From contig NZ_JAJLJH010000001.1 in NCBI RefSeq assembly GCF_023231945.1, forward strand, positions 930,001-994,000: 64,000 nucleotides of DNA. The letters run 5' to 3'. The stretch is from Scleromatobacter humisilvae (lineage in GTDB: Bacteria; Pseudomonadota; Gammaproteobacteria; Burkholderiales; Burkholderiaceae_C). The notes under the pieces are model-generated. The model saw only the letters and a program-made list of their open reading frames with translations, was not told the DNA's origin and did no database searches. Position 1 is the stretch's first letter. Each line of letters begins with the position of its first letter. A program made the translations under genes and the position numbers. Shown one piece after another: positions 34,053 through 42,890 of the stretch.

Positions 34053-34786
34053 GACCGGCTCGCGTCGCCGGCGGCCGGCAGCGCGCCGTCGATCTCCGCC
34101 GCCGTGAAGCCGTACCGGGCCATGCGCTGCCGGTGGTCGGCCGATCCGAGGTAACGCGCCAGTTCGCGATTCACGGCGTCGATCAGCGCGGTGTTGTCCT
34201 TCTTGAACGAGAAGGCGCCGACCGGCGCATTGGCGCCGGTGCCGGTGGCATGCGCGACGGCTTCGAGCTCCGCGTTCGACTCGGCGATCACGCGCCCGCC
34301 GAGCGCCGTCCCCGTGAAGGCGTCGATCGTGCCCGCGAGCAGCGCGGCAACGGCGTCGGGTTGATCCTTGAACTCCACCAGCTGCGCGTCGCGCACGCCG
34401 GCTGCCTTGGCCGCCAGGGTCTGCACCTGCGCGGGGATGACGCCCAGGCGCGCGTCGACGCGAGCCGCGACGGACGCATAGCTCGTGACCGCCTTCGGAT
34501 TGCCGCGGTGCACGACGAAGCCGTCGACCACGGTCCAGACCGGCACGCTGAACGCGACCTGCTGCGCGCGCTCGGGCGTCACGAAGATCGGCACGTTCAT
34601 GTCCCAGTGGCCCGCCTGCACGCCGGGCAGCAGTTCCTCGAACTCGACCTTGCGCCATGCAATGGCCGTGGCGCCCGCTGCGCTCAGCACAGTTTCCGCG
34701 AGCTCGACGTCGGCGCCCGTGGGCGTGCCGTCCGGCCGCGTCCAGTAGAACGGTGGCTCGTCGAGGTAGGCGATCGTGATCTTCAT
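34049..34786 (-). CDS. Amino-acid-type ABC transporter substrate-binding domain protein without signal peptide
   Basis: The 245-residue protein starts directly with the first strand of a family 3 solute-binding fold ([20 protein letters not shown]). It contains the family blocks [16 protein letters not shown] and [20 protein letters not shown], then [20 protein letters not shown] and a C-terminal [13 protein letters not shown]. Known members are periplasmic or lipoproteins, yet no signal sequence is encoded and no in-frame upstream start supplies one. It may act in the cytoplasm as a sensor or enzyme, or the start may have been lost. It is in a leftward operon with an aminotransferase upstream and an aldehyde dehydrogenase remnant downstream. 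Confidence 0.82.
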   Translation of the reverse strand: MKITIAYLDEPPFYWTRPDGTPTGADVELAETVLSAAGATAIAWRKVEFEELLPGVQAGHWDMNVPIFVTPERAQQVAFSVPVWTVVDGFVVHRGNPKAVTSYASVAARVDARLGVIPAQVQTLAAKAAGVRDAQLVEFKDQPDAVAALLAGTIDAFTGTALGGRVIAESNAELEAVAHATGTGANAPVGAFSFKKDNTALIDAVNRELARYLGSADHRQRMARYGFTAAEIDGALPAAGDASRS

Positions 34787-34813
34787 GAGGTGCTCCGGTA
34801 AGGGTGAATCGAT

Positions 34814-35980
34814 TCAGGCCGCGGCGGCATCCAGCGCTTCGGACAGCGCCGACAACGCCGGCCCGAGCCGCTCGGGCGGCAGGAAGCCGAAGCCGAGCCG
34901 GAACGCGCGCTCGCTTTCGCCGAACCAGGAACCGCACGCGAGCTGAAGGTCGTGCCGCGGCAGCAGCGCCCAGAAGCGTGCGACTGCAGCGTCGTCGAAT
35001 GCGTCGGTTCGCAACCGCAGGCAGCACAACGCGCCGGCGTCCGGGCGCACCCAGTCGACGCGTGCGCGCTCCGCCTCGCGCCAGGTCGCCAGTTGGTCCA
35101 GCGCGTTCGCGAGCAGGCGGCGCCGCGGCGCGAGCACGCGTTCGCGATGCTGCAGCAGCACGCTCGCGAGCGTCTCGTCGAGCACCGAGCCCGAGATCAC
35201 CGTGTTCATCTTCGCGACGACCAGTCGAGCGCGCAAATCCGCATCGGCCACCGTCAGCCAACCCGTGCGCAGGCCCGGCGCGCCAAGCGCCTTCGACACC
35301 GACGCACCCGTCACGATGCGCGAGTCGAGCGCCGCGAAGCTGTCGACCACCGGCGCACCGCCATGGCTGGCCTCGCGGTAGGTCTCGTCGATGAACAGCA
35401 GCGACTGCGGCGACCGCGTGCGCATCGCCGCGAGGAGTTGCTCGACCTCGGCGCGCGTCGCCTGCACGCCGCCAGGGTTCTGCGGCGACGCGATGCTCAC
35501 CAGCCGCGTGCGCGGGCCCAGCACGGCGCCGATGCGATCGACGTCCAGCCGATAGCCGTCGTCGAACGACAGCTTGACTTCGCGCACGGTGGCGCCTGCG
35601 CCGACGAGGCTGTCGCGGCTGAGCGGAAAGCAAGGCGTCGCGAGCACGGCCTCGTCGCCGGCGCGGCAGGTCTCGAACGCGAGCAGGAACAGTCCGAGCG
35701 CGGTGCCCTGCGTCGTGACGACCTGGTCGGGCGCGACGTGGCAGGCCCGCGCGATCTCCTCGCGCAGCGCCATCGAACCCGCGGACGTCCCGTAGCCCAG
35801 CTTGAGATCACGGATGCGGTCGAGGCCCGCGAGATCCAGCAGCTCGCCCATCGTCAGGTCCTGCGACGTGCTCTCGGCCAGGTTGAATGGCCGGTTGACG
35901 TCGAGCAGCGTGATGATCTCGTTGTACGGGAAGCGGCCGCGCCACGGGTTGTCGTCGAGGTTCGCGGGAGAGTGCTGCAC
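34814..35980 (-). CDS. Class I/II PLP-dependent aminotransferase
   Basis: The 388-residue fold-type I enzyme has [20 protein letters not shown] in the substrate/PLP region and [20 protein letters not shown], with SPQNPGG as the Asn-Pro pair. Later come [10 protein letters not shown] with the PLP-ring Asp/Tyr, and [17 protein letters not shown] with the Schiff-base Lys. It could be an amino acid aminotransferase or a C-S lyase-like enzyme; the substrate is unknown. It heads a leftward operon with the binding-protein and truncated dehydrogenase genes and is divergent from a MocR-type regulator, which typically controls such a gene. Confidence 0.88.
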   Translation of the reverse strand: MQHSPANLDDNPWRGRFPYNEIITLLDVNRPFNLAESTSQDLTMGELLDLAGLDRIRDLKLGYGTSAGSMALREEIARACHVAPDQVVTTQGTALGLFLLAFETCRAGDEAVLATPCFPLSRDSLVGAGATVREVKLSFDDGYRLDVDRIGAVLGPRTRLVSIASPQNPGGVQATRAEVEQLLAAMRTRSPQSLLFIDETYREASHGGAPVVDSFAALDSRIVTGASVSKALGAPGLRTGWLTVADADLRARLVVAKMNTVISGSVLDETLASVLLQHRERVLAPRRRLLANALDQLATWREAERARVDWVRPDAGALCCLRLRTDAFDDAAVARFWALLPRHDLQLACGSWFGESERAFRLGFGFLPPERLGPALSALSEALDAAAA

Positions 35981-36048
35981 GTCTTTTCCTCGTGATCGAA
36001 ATGAACGGATGGCGCGAATCCTAGCGAGTGGACGTCGACCAGAACAGT

Positions 36049-36079
36049 CACAGTTTCGAGAGATTCGATCGACACAGTT
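36049..36079. promoter_or_regulatory. CACAGTT repeats between the aminotransferase and its MocR regulator
   Basis: CACAGTT occurs at 36049-36055 and 36073-36079, 24 bp apart and in the same orientation, in the 158 bp gap between the divergent genes. MocR/PdxR-type regulators bind pairs of direct repeats about two helical turns apart, which fits. Confidence 0.4.
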
Positions 36080-36138
36080 GGCTTGTCGGGCGCAAGGCGA
36101 ACGGCCACAATCGACCTGCCTATTCGAGAGCCGCCCGC

Positions 36139-37572
36139 ATGGAAGTCCAGACCGCCTACCGCTACGAGCAACTGGCCGATCTCGTCGCCGAGATGGTCGC
36201 CAACGGCGCGCTCGCGCCCGGCGCGCAGGCGCCCTCCGTGCGCGCCGTCAGCGAGCAGCATGGTGTCAGCGTGTCCACGGTGCTGCAGGCCTATCGCACG
36301 CTCGAGGACCGCGGCATCCTGGTCGCACGCCCGCAGTCCGGTTTCTACGTGGCGCTCGCGCCGCGCGGCGCGCTGGCGCTGCCGTCGGCCTCGCGCCCGC
36401 GCGCGAAGGCGTCGACGGTCTCGATCGGCGGCGCCGTTGCCGCATTGCTCGAGCACGCGTCGAACAGCTCGCTCGTGCCGCTGGGCTGCGCGGTGCCGGA
36501 GGCCGCGCTGCTGCAGTCCAGGCGCCTCGACCTCGCGCTCGCGCGCGCCGCGCGCCAGCACGGCACCGAGTACAACATCTACGGCGCGGCGCGTGGCGAC
36601 GCGGGCCTGCGCCGCGAGATCGCGCGGCGCGCGATGCGCCTCGGCCACGCGCTCTCACCCGACGACGTCGTCATCACCAACGGCTGCAGCGAGGCGATCA
36701 TGCTGGCGCTGACGTCCGTCGCCGAGCGCGGCGACACGATCGCCGTCGAATCGCCGACGTATTTCGGCCTGCTTCACACGCTGGAGATGCTCGGCATGAA
36801 GGCACTCGAGGTGCCCACCCATCCGACACTGGGCGTGGACGTGGCTGCGCTCGCTCGCCTGCTCGATACCGAGGCGGTGGCCGCCTGCGTGCTGTCCTCG
36901 TGCTTCAGCAATCCGCTGGGCTCGACGATGTCCGAGGCCGACAAGCGCGCGCTGCTCGCCCTGCTCGCGCGCCGCAGGGTCCCGCTGATCGAAGACGACG
37001 TCTATGGCGAGATCCATTTCGGCCGCGAGCGCCCGAGGCCGTTCATCGCGCTCGAGGGCGGCGTCGACACGATCTACTGCAGTTCGTTCTCGAAGAGCCT
37101 CGCACCAGGCTACCGCGTCGGCTGGATCGCGACGCGCACCCATGCGCAGAAGGTCGTGGAGCGCAAGATGGCCTTCAGCCTTTGCGGCCCGACCCTGCCA
37201 CAGGTGGCGTTCGCGGACTTCCTGGCCAGCGGCAGCTACGACGCGCATCTGCGCCGCATGCGCCGCACCTTCGACGACAACCTCGCGCGCATGATGCGCG
37301 CCGTCGAGGCAAGTTTTCCCGCCGGCACCAAGGTGAGCCGGCCCGCCGGCGGCTTCGTCCTGTGGCTCGAACTACCCAAGCCGTTCGACTCGCGCGCGTT
37401 GTTCGATGAGGCGCTGGAACACGGCATCTGCTTCGCACCCGGCGATGTGTTCTCGGCCAGCCGGCGCTATCGCCACTGCCTGCGTCTGAGCGCCGGCTAT
37501 GCGTGGAGCGATCAAATGGAAGAAGGCGTCAGGCGCTTGGGACGCCTTGCACGCGAGCAATCGGATCGGTGA
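36139..37572 (+). CDS. MocR-type GntR/aminotransferase regulator
   Basis: The 477-residue protein has an N-terminal GntR winged HTH (residues 1-75: YRYEQLADLVAEMVANGALA, APSVRAVSEQHGVSVSTVLQ) joined to a fold-type I aminotransferase domain. The latter has VVITNGCSEAIMLALTSVAE, ESPTYFGLLHTLEMLGMKAL, SCFSNPLGSTM, VPLIEDDVYGE and YCSSFSKSLAPGYRVGW with the PLP Lys. Such proteins sense PLP or a PLP adduct and regulate adjacent amine metabolism. ATG 36139 starts the HTH cleanly; upstream in-frame codons lie in the promoter. It is divergent from the aminotransferase operon, its likely target. Confidence 0.92.
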   Translation: MEVQTAYRYEQLADLVAEMVANGALAPGAQAPSVRAVSEQHGVSVSTVLQAYRTLEDRGILVARPQSGFYVALAPRGALALPSASRPRAKASTVSIGGAVAALLEHASNSSLVPLGCAVPEAALLQSRRLDLALARAARQHGTEYNIYGAARGDAGLRREIARRAMRLGHALSPDDVVITNGCSEAIMLALTSVAERGDTIAVESPTYFGLLHTLEMLGMKALEVPTHPTLGVDVAALARLLDTEAVAACVLSSCFSNPLGSTMSEADKRALLALLARRRVPLIEDDVYGEIHFGRERPRPFIALEGGVDTIYCSSFSKSLAPGYRVGWIATRTHAQKVVERKMAFSLCGPTLPQVAFADFLASGSYDAHLRRMRRTFDDNLARMMRAVEASFPAGTKVSRPAGGFVLWLELPKPFDSRALFDEALEHGICFAPGDVFSASRRYRHCLRLSAGYAWSDQMEEGVRRLGRLAREQSDR

Positions 37573-37832
37573 TCTCGGCCTCCCAAAGCGCCTGGCGGGG
37601 CTTCCCGGTTGCCTCGTCTCCAGTTGCCTGCTCGACTGCAGCGAGCAGGCATGCTGGTCAGTCTGTGTCCCGCGCGATAGGCGCTCGGCAGGACGCCGAG
37701 TTCCCGACGAAAGACCTGTGCGAAGTGACTCGGGCTCGCGTAGCCCACCTCCAATCCGACCTCGACCACTGCGCGACTCGTTTCGCAAAGCGCAGCTTGC
37801 TCGGAGAGCTCGCTCGCTCCACGGCGGACGCC
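37512..37832 (-). pseudogene. AraC family regulator, C-terminal remnant
   Basis: The frame retains the second helix-turn-helix of an AraC/XylS domain: VVEVGLEVGYASPSHFAQVF followed by RRELGVLPSAYRAG. A stop lies just upstream at 37833-37835 and the effector domain and first HTH are gone. The 3' end runs into the MocR gene on the other strand. This is one of several truncated genes that end the accessory block. Confidence 0.7.
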
Positions 37833-37926
37833 TCAATCGCGCTCCTGCGTGGCTGCGCGAAAGCACATCGGCTGAATGTCTGCGGAGTCCGTGCGTCGCG
37901 GCATGTGCGCCGACGTCCGACCAGGC

Positions 37927-38277
37927 TCAGTACAAGCCGACCTTGCCCTCGAAGGCCGCGAAGATCCTGGCAGGGTCGATGCCGATGCCTGCCTTGAACA
38001 CCAAGGGCATTCGCTCGATTGCGGTGACGTCGGCCGCGACATGGCCGTCGATCACCACGACATCCGCGCGCTTGCCCACTTCGAGTAAACCGGCCTCGCG
38101 ATCGCGCTCGAGGTATCGCGAGCCGTTCAGCGTCGCGATCCTGATCGCCTGAGGCACGATGAAGCCCTCTTCCGCGAGCAGTTCGATCTCCCGCTTGCCC
38201 GAATAGCCGGAGAGGCGCGTCGACCGCATTGCCGCGTCATGCGAGCGCGTCAGATGCGTGGCCCGGATCGCATGCAC
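37927..38277 (-). pseudogene. Amidohydrolase family protein, C-terminal remnant
   Basis: The 116-residue frame matches the end of a metal-dependent amidohydrolase of the imidazolonepropionase/prolidase-like type: GKREIELLAEEGFIVPQAIR, IATLNGSRYLERDREAG and LLEVGKRADVVVIDGHVAAD. The metal-binding HxH and barrel are missing, since full-length relatives exceed 400 residues. Homology begins near 38230. It lies six bases downstream of the esterase stop on the same strand, so the break point marks the right edge of the disturbed region. Confidence 0.75.
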
Positions 38278-38283
38278 GGCGTC

Positions 38284-39342
38284 TCAAACCCGGGCCTTGC
38301 GAAATTGCCGCGACGCAAAGGCCCAGATCAGGCGTGACATGTCCGGCCCGGTCGGATCGCTGTAGGGCTGGCCCGTCGCGCCGCCGCTCCAGGCGTGACC
38401 CAGGCCGTCGATCTCGACCAGGGTGGCGAGAAGCGAGGCTCGCCGCTTGAAATCCACGACACGCATGGGCTTGCGGCTGCCGCGCTGCAAGCGTCGTTCC
38501 GCGCCTTCTCGAACCGGCGCCGTGTCGAGCGCATCGCCCGCATGCGCCCACGCGTGGGCGGCCGCGCGCGCGTTCGCACGCACGACGATCGGATCGGCAG
38601 TGCCCTGGATCACCAGCAATGGCGGCAAGGCGACGTCCGGCACCGACCAGGCCTTGCTGCGGCCCCGGCCTCGCATCGCCGCCAGCGCCGTGGCGCTGGA
38701 CTGCGCGGCCCCCGGCCGCACGCCGGAGTGCATCGCGACCGCCGCGAAGCGCTCGGGATGCCGGGCAGCGACCAGCGCGGCCAGGCTGGCGCCCGCAGAC
38801 AGGCCCCCGATCGCGACACGCGACGCGTCGGCCCGGTGGCGCCGGATCACCTGGTCCACTGCAGCGACGACCACGCCCGCCTCGACCTGCGCGCGGCCGG
38901 AGCGCGTCTCGAACCAGTTCCAGCAGCCCTGCGCATTGGCGAGCCGATCCTGCTCTGGATACAGCACGAGGAATCCCTCGCGCTGCGCGATCGCGTCCAT
39001 GCGGGTGCTCCGGGCGAAGGCGACGCCATCCTGCCCACAGCCATGCAACATCACCAGCAGCGGCGGGCGGTCACTCGCGCCCAGTCCGGCCGGGACGAAG
39101 AGGTGATAGCGCCTGCTGCCGGCACTCCCCACCGCCACGCCAGTCAGCCACCGCTTCGCCAGGACGGCCGGACCGCGCTTCGCAGACTTCTTCGCCGCTG
39201 GCGCTGGCTTGGCGATCCGCGACATCGACTGCTTGACGGCCGCGCGTCCGACCCGCAGCGCGAATTGCGATGCCACACGCGCGTTGCGTGACACGATGCC
39301 CGCCCAGATCCCTGCCTTCTTGCGCTTCGCCATGCGGGCCAT
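38284..39342 (-). CDS. PHB depolymerase family esterase
   Basis: The 352-residue alpha/beta hydrolase belongs to the esterase-PHB family. It has LLVMLHGCGQDGVAFARSTR (oxyanion region, residues 96-114), GCWNWFETRSGRAQVEAG, the lipase box GGLSAGASLAAL with Ser182, and VIQGTADPIVV and GLGHAWSGG carrying the Asp and His. The N-terminus (residues 1-60) is basic, with no clear signal peptide, so it may act in the cytoplasm on PHB oligomers or on feruloyl-type esters. Two ATGs (39342 and 39333) are close together. It is the first intact gene after the accessory block. Confidence 0.88.
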   Translation of the reverse strand: MARMAKRKKAGIWAGIVSRNARVASQFALRVGRAAVKQSMSRIAKPAPAAKKSAKRGPAVLAKRWLTGVAVGSAGSRRYHLFVPAGLGASDRPPLLVMLHGCGQDGVAFARSTRMDAIAQREGFLVLYPEQDRLANAQGCWNWFETRSGRAQVEAGVVVAAVDQVIRRHRADASRVAIGGLSAGASLAALVAARHPERFAAVAMHSGVRPGAAQSSATALAAMRGRGRSKAWSVPDVALPPLLVIQGTADPIVVRANARAAAHAWAHAGDALDTAPVREGAERRLQRGSRKPMRVVDFKRRASLLATLVEIDGLGHAWSGGATGQPYSDPTGPDMSRLIWAFASRQFRKARV

Positions 39343-39419
39343 TCTGCGGCGCCGTGGCCCGCGGCTGCGTCAGGAAATGCCGCATCTCATCGCGGTGAGG
39401 ATGTCTCGGCCCGATCGAA

Positions 39420-40424
39420 TCAGGGTGCCGCCGGATCCTGCGGCTCGCGAAGTCCCTGGTCGGCGAAGAACTTGTCCTTGGCCTTGCCGAAGGCCTTCAC
39501 GTGGTAGTGCGCGGCCGACTCCCTGTTGATGCACAGCGTCGGGCTCAGGTGCTGGAGAACCCGGTATTCCTCGAGGAGTCGCTTGAGTCCGTTCTCGCCG
39601 AGTGCGGACAGGCCGTTGTAGAAGATCAGCCCCAGCTCGGAGTTGCTGAGCTGGGCCCTCAATATCCCCGCCAGGGCGTCCTTGTCCTTCTGCTCGAGCG
39701 CGCTCTCGTCGATGAATCTCAGGATCCGATACAGGTTCCTGAAGTAGTGGGCAAGCTCGTCCGAATACGAGGCATTGAGCTCGCCGAAGAGGAAGCGGTC
39801 GAACTCCCTGAGCGACCGCTTCGCGGCGCCCAGCCGGTCGTTCTTCCTGCTCTCGAGCGAGTAGGCCGGCTCGAAGACCCGCTCGTAGAAATAGCGGAAC
39901 GCTCTCCGGCCTTCGAAGGCGACCTCCCTGGGCGGCACGCCGGGTGCGATCGGCTCGTAGTCCTTGAACGCAGTGTCCTGGACGATCTGGTTGTGCAGGG
40001 AGATCATCTCGAAGAACGCAGCCCGCGTGGCCTGGTCGCTGCCGAGCTTGTTCTGCAGCGCGAGCGCCTCCGCGGTCCGCTTCTGCGTCTCGACCGCCGC
40101 CTCGAGTTGCTTGCGGGTCAGTTCCTTGTCGTCATCCGCCGCCTTGAGGGTGGCGCGAGCGAGCGACAACTGCTGTTCCTGCAGGAAGATCGTGTAGACC
40201 AGCGCGAAGAACGCCAGCATCGACAGGATGGGGCCCAGCAGGCCGCCAAAGAACGTCCCGAAGTTGTTCCATTCGGACGAGCTGGCCGACACCGCCGAGC
40301 CGAAGTAGTGCCGGTAGACGAGCGCTGCCGCGATCACGCCGCACAGCGCCATCGCGGCGACGAGGATGAACATCCACGCGCTCCACGGCGTCGCGGCCTT
40401 CGCACGAGTTCGAGGTTCGATCAT
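39420..40424 (-). CDS. AbiC-like membrane protein (putative phage abortive infection)
   Basis: The 334-residue protein has two N-terminal membrane helices (about 16-40 and 58-82: FGGLLGPILSMLAFFALVYT). A coiled coil follows (residues 83-125, rich in Gln/Lys/Leu), then a cytoplasmic helical domain with AFFEMISLHNQIVQD, AHYFRNLYRILRFIDES and LAGILRAQLSNSELGLIFYN. This is the layout of the putative phage abortive infection family PF16872 (AbiC-like), where the YxxxLRAQLSxxEL block is conserved. Experimental defence data exist for only a few relatives, so the role is inference. It stands alone, next to an esterase, with no restriction or toxin partner. Confidence 0.75.
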   Translation of the reverse strand: MIEPRTRAKAATPWSAWMFILVAAMALCGVIAAALVYRHYFGSAVSASSSEWNNFGTFFGGLLGPILSMLAFFALVYTIFLQEQQLSLARATLKAADDDKELTRKQLEAAVETQKRTAEALALQNKLGSDQATRAAFFEMISLHNQIVQDTAFKDYEPIAPGVPPREVAFEGRRAFRYFYERVFEPAYSLESRKNDRLGAAKRSLREFDRFLFGELNASYSDELAHYFRNLYRILRFIDESALEQKDKDALAGILRAQLSNSELGLIFYNGLSALGENGLKRLLEEYRVLQHLSPTLCINRESAAHYHVKAFGKAKDKFFADQGLREPQDPAAP

Positions 40425-40731
40425 GGGGCCTCTCTCTCACATCGAAGTGTCGAGACGCCGATTCTGCCTGCGGCCTCGCGATCGGATGAACGGGCGCCGC
40501 CGGATCGGTGCGAAACGTGGTGCCTCGGCCGCGGGGTGCGCTGACGCACAGGCGCCGACGGTGCCGAAGCACACCGTGCCGGCATGAGAATCGAGCCCGC
40601 ACGTCGTTCAACCAGGCCCCCTCCCGAAGCCAGGCGCGGCGTCGTTCAGCCTGCGCGGCGCGTCTGCGGCAGGAGCTGAAGCTGGACAACGCCGTCGTCG
40701 AAACCGGGCGGGGATGCCGAGTTCGTCGGCG
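40425..40731. other. Gap between the AbiC-like gene and a secreted-protein gene
   Basis: The gap is 307 bp of GC-rich DNA with no recognisable reading frame or RNA. It must contain the abiC-like promoter, but no convincing boxes are visible. Confidence 0.35.
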
Positions 40732-41898
40732 TCACTGCACGATCGCGGGCAGCTCCTTGTGGCGATCCTTGTCGCTCCACGTGCCGGCCAGCGACCCCCC
40801 GCCGATCGTGAGCTCGAACCGGCCCTGGCTCGCCGTCTGCTCGACGGCCACGACCTGGCCGCCCTGCAGCTGCACCACCAGCTTGATGGGCGCGCGGTAC
40901 CTGTCGTAGGCGTACCAGCCCTGCGTGTCGACGCCCTCGCGCAGCGGCTCCAGTTTCATCGTGATGGCGGCGCCGCCGACGCGGCCGTGCAGCTCGCGCC
41001 CGTCGAAGCGGGCGGGCGGCGCCGGGGCGTCGCCTTGCTGCCGCACCACGGCGAGGCCGTACGGCGTGAGCAGGCCCGCCAGCTCGGCGGCCGGGATCGG
41101 GATCGTGATGTCGCCGACGTCATCCAGCGCCCGCCCCGCATGGTTGCTGCAGCGGTATCGGAACACCTTCATGCCGCCGTGGCCGTCGAGCGAGAACCCT
41201 TCGTTCAACAGCCACCACGGCGTCGAGGGCTGGCTGTCGACGCTTTCGAGGCAGTCCTTGTTCATCGCGACGCGGTCGGCGCTGTCGTCGTTCGGGTCCT
41301 TCTTCGTGCGCCTGGCCGCGGCCTTGATCGCGCCCTCGAGTTCGCGCAGCTGCCTGCGGTAGGCGCTGCGGCGCCCGGCATCGACGCGCCGGCCGACCTC
41401 CGCGAAGCCGTCGGGCGTCAGCAGGTCGCCCAGCGACAGCAGACGCCCGTCGCGCAGGTCGAACAGGCGCGTGTAGGCGAAGTTCTCGCAGTAGGCGCCG
41501 CAGCCCTCGCCGTCCAACGCCAGCGACAGCAACCTGGGGCTGAACGCCGGGATGAACTCCGCCTTGAACTCCAGCGAACTCGTGCCCTGTGTCTCCTTGC
41601 CGGGCGGCGGCGTGAACGTCCTGCCAGGCGCGGACGGCACGGGCACGCCATCCAGCATCTCGTTCCAGACGGCGGCGTTGATGCGCTTCGCCACCCCGGG
41701 CGCGCCACCCGTGACGAACGGCATCTTGATGGCGCCGTCCCTGGGCAGGTTCCCGGGCATGTCGGCGCCGGCCGGCAGCTTCGGCAGCTTCAGCGTGCGC
41801 TCCTGCACCGCGACCGGCGGCGCGCCGTCGGCGAACGCGGTGACGACGGCGCCGGCGAGGATCAACGCGAGGGCGACGGGGACGAGGCGTTTCGGCAT
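40732..41898 (-). CDS. Secreted protein, DUF3298/RsiV-like C-terminal region
   Basis: The 388-residue product has a signal peptide (MPKRLVPVALALILAGAVVT, cut near AFADG). A region with LFDLRDGRLLSLGDLLTPDG at about 165-185 resembles the FDLxTGKxLxLxDLF element of DUF3298/RsiV-type domains. Cys pairs (CGAYCENF) suggest a periplasmic disulfide. The function is unknown; RsiV-like domains bind peptidoglycan-active proteins such as lysozyme, but here there is no sigma factor partner. ATG 41898 is chosen for the signal peptide; the long upstream extension is unconserved. It is divergent from the RsbQ-like operon. Confidence 0.65.
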   Translation of the reverse strand: MPKRLVPVALALILAGAVVTAFADGAPPVAVQERTLKLPKLPAGADMPGNLPRDGAIKMPFVTGGAPGVAKRINAAVWNEMLDGVPVPSAPGRTFTPPPGKETQGTSSLEFKAEFIPAFSPRLLSLALDGEGCGAYCENFAYTRLFDLRDGRLLSLGDLLTPDGFAEVGRRVDAGRRSAYRRQLRELEGAIKAAARRTKKDPNDDSADRVAMNKDCLESVDSQPSTPWWLLNEGFSLDGHGGMKVFRYRCSNHAGRALDDVGDITIPIPAAELAGLLTPYGLAVVRQQGDAPAPPARFDGRELHGRVGGAAITMKLEPLREGVDTQGWYAYDRYRAPIKLVVQLQGGQVVAVEQTASQGRFELTIGGGSLAGTWSDKDRHKELPAIVQ

Positions 41899-42088
41899 GC
41901 CGCCATTGTCGTCGCGTCGCCTGGACGTGCCGCCTTGCCGCACCGCTTGCGAACGCCCGGCCCCCGCAGTGCTCGACAGATGCCTCGTGTTACGCTGACA
42001 TCGTGGCGCGAGCCACCCGGGAAAACGGCGGGTCGCGCTCGCTGGCGTCAGCCGTGCGCTCCACGGTGGCCAGATCCGCGAGGCAACC

Positions 42089-42889
42089 GTGTCCGTCGCT
42101 CGCCGTAACAATGTTCACGTCCAGGGCTCGGGCCCTGCCATGGTCTTTGCCCACGGTTTTGGTTGCGACCAGAACATGTGGCGCCTGCTGGCCCCGCGCT
42201 ACGCGTCGAGGTTCACGACCATCGCGTTCGACCAGGTCGGCAGCGGCCAGTCCGACCTCGGCGCCTACGACCCGCAGAAGTACGGCAGCCTGCACGGCTA
42301 CGCCTCGGACGTCATCGAGATCCTGCAGGAGTTCGCCGACGGGCCCGTGGTCTTCGTCGGGCACTCCGTGGGCGCGATGATCGGCCTCCTCGCCGGCCTG
42401 AAGGCGCCGGCGCTCTTCGCCGGGCACGTCATGGTCGGCCCGTCGCCTTGCTACATCAACGACGGCGACTATCACGGCGGCTTCTCGCGCGAGGACATCG
42501 ACGGACTGCTGCAGATGCTGGAGGCCAACTACCTCGGCTGGTCCAGCAGCATGGCGCCGGCCATCATGGGAGCGCCCGACCAGCCCGAGCTGGGCGTCGA
42601 GCTGACCAACAGCTTCTGTCGCACGGATCCGGACATCGCCAAGCAGTTCGCCCGCGTGACCTTCCTGTCCGACAACCGCAAGGACCTCGCCGACGTGACG
42701 ACGCCGAGCCTGATCATCCAGTCGGAAGAGGACATCATCGCGCCGCTGGCCGTCGGCGAATACCTTCACGGCAAGCTCGCGAAGAGCATGCTTCGCGTCG
42801 TCGAGAACGTGGGGCACTGCCCGCACCTGAGCGCCCCGAGCGCGAGCGCCGACGCCATGGACGAGTTTCTCGCCACGCTGGGACATTGA
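42089..42889 (+). CDS. RsbQ/KAI2-type alpha/beta hydrolase
   Basis: The 266-residue hydrolase is closest in pattern to RsbQ of Bacillus and plant KAI2/D14. It has VFAHGFGCDQNMWRLLAPRY, FDQVGSGQSDLGAYDPQKYG, VGHSVGAMIGLLAG with Ser93, SEEDIIAP with Asp215, and NVGHCPHLSAPSAS with His243, giving a complete catalytic triad in a small-ligand pocket. The start is GTG at 42089 with an AGG upstream; RsbQ homologues begin here. The next gene starts one base after its stop and encodes a PAS sensor kinase. In Bacillus, RsbQ supplies the signal to the PAS phosphatase RsbP, so these two probably form a similar signalling pair. Confidence 0.88.
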   Translation: MSVARRNNVHVQGSGPAMVFAHGFGCDQNMWRLLAPRYASRFTTIAFDQVGSGQSDLGAYDPQKYGSLHGYASDVIEILQEFADGPVVFVGHSVGAMIGLLAGLKAPALFAGHVMVGPSPCYINDGDYHGGFSREDIDGLLQMLEANYLGWSSSMAPAIMGAPDQPELGVELTNSFCRTDPDIAKQFARVTFLSDNRKDLADVTTPSLIIQSEEDIIAPLAVGEYLHGKLAKSMLRVVENVGHCPHLSAPSASADAMDEFLATLGH

Positions 42890-42890
42890 C

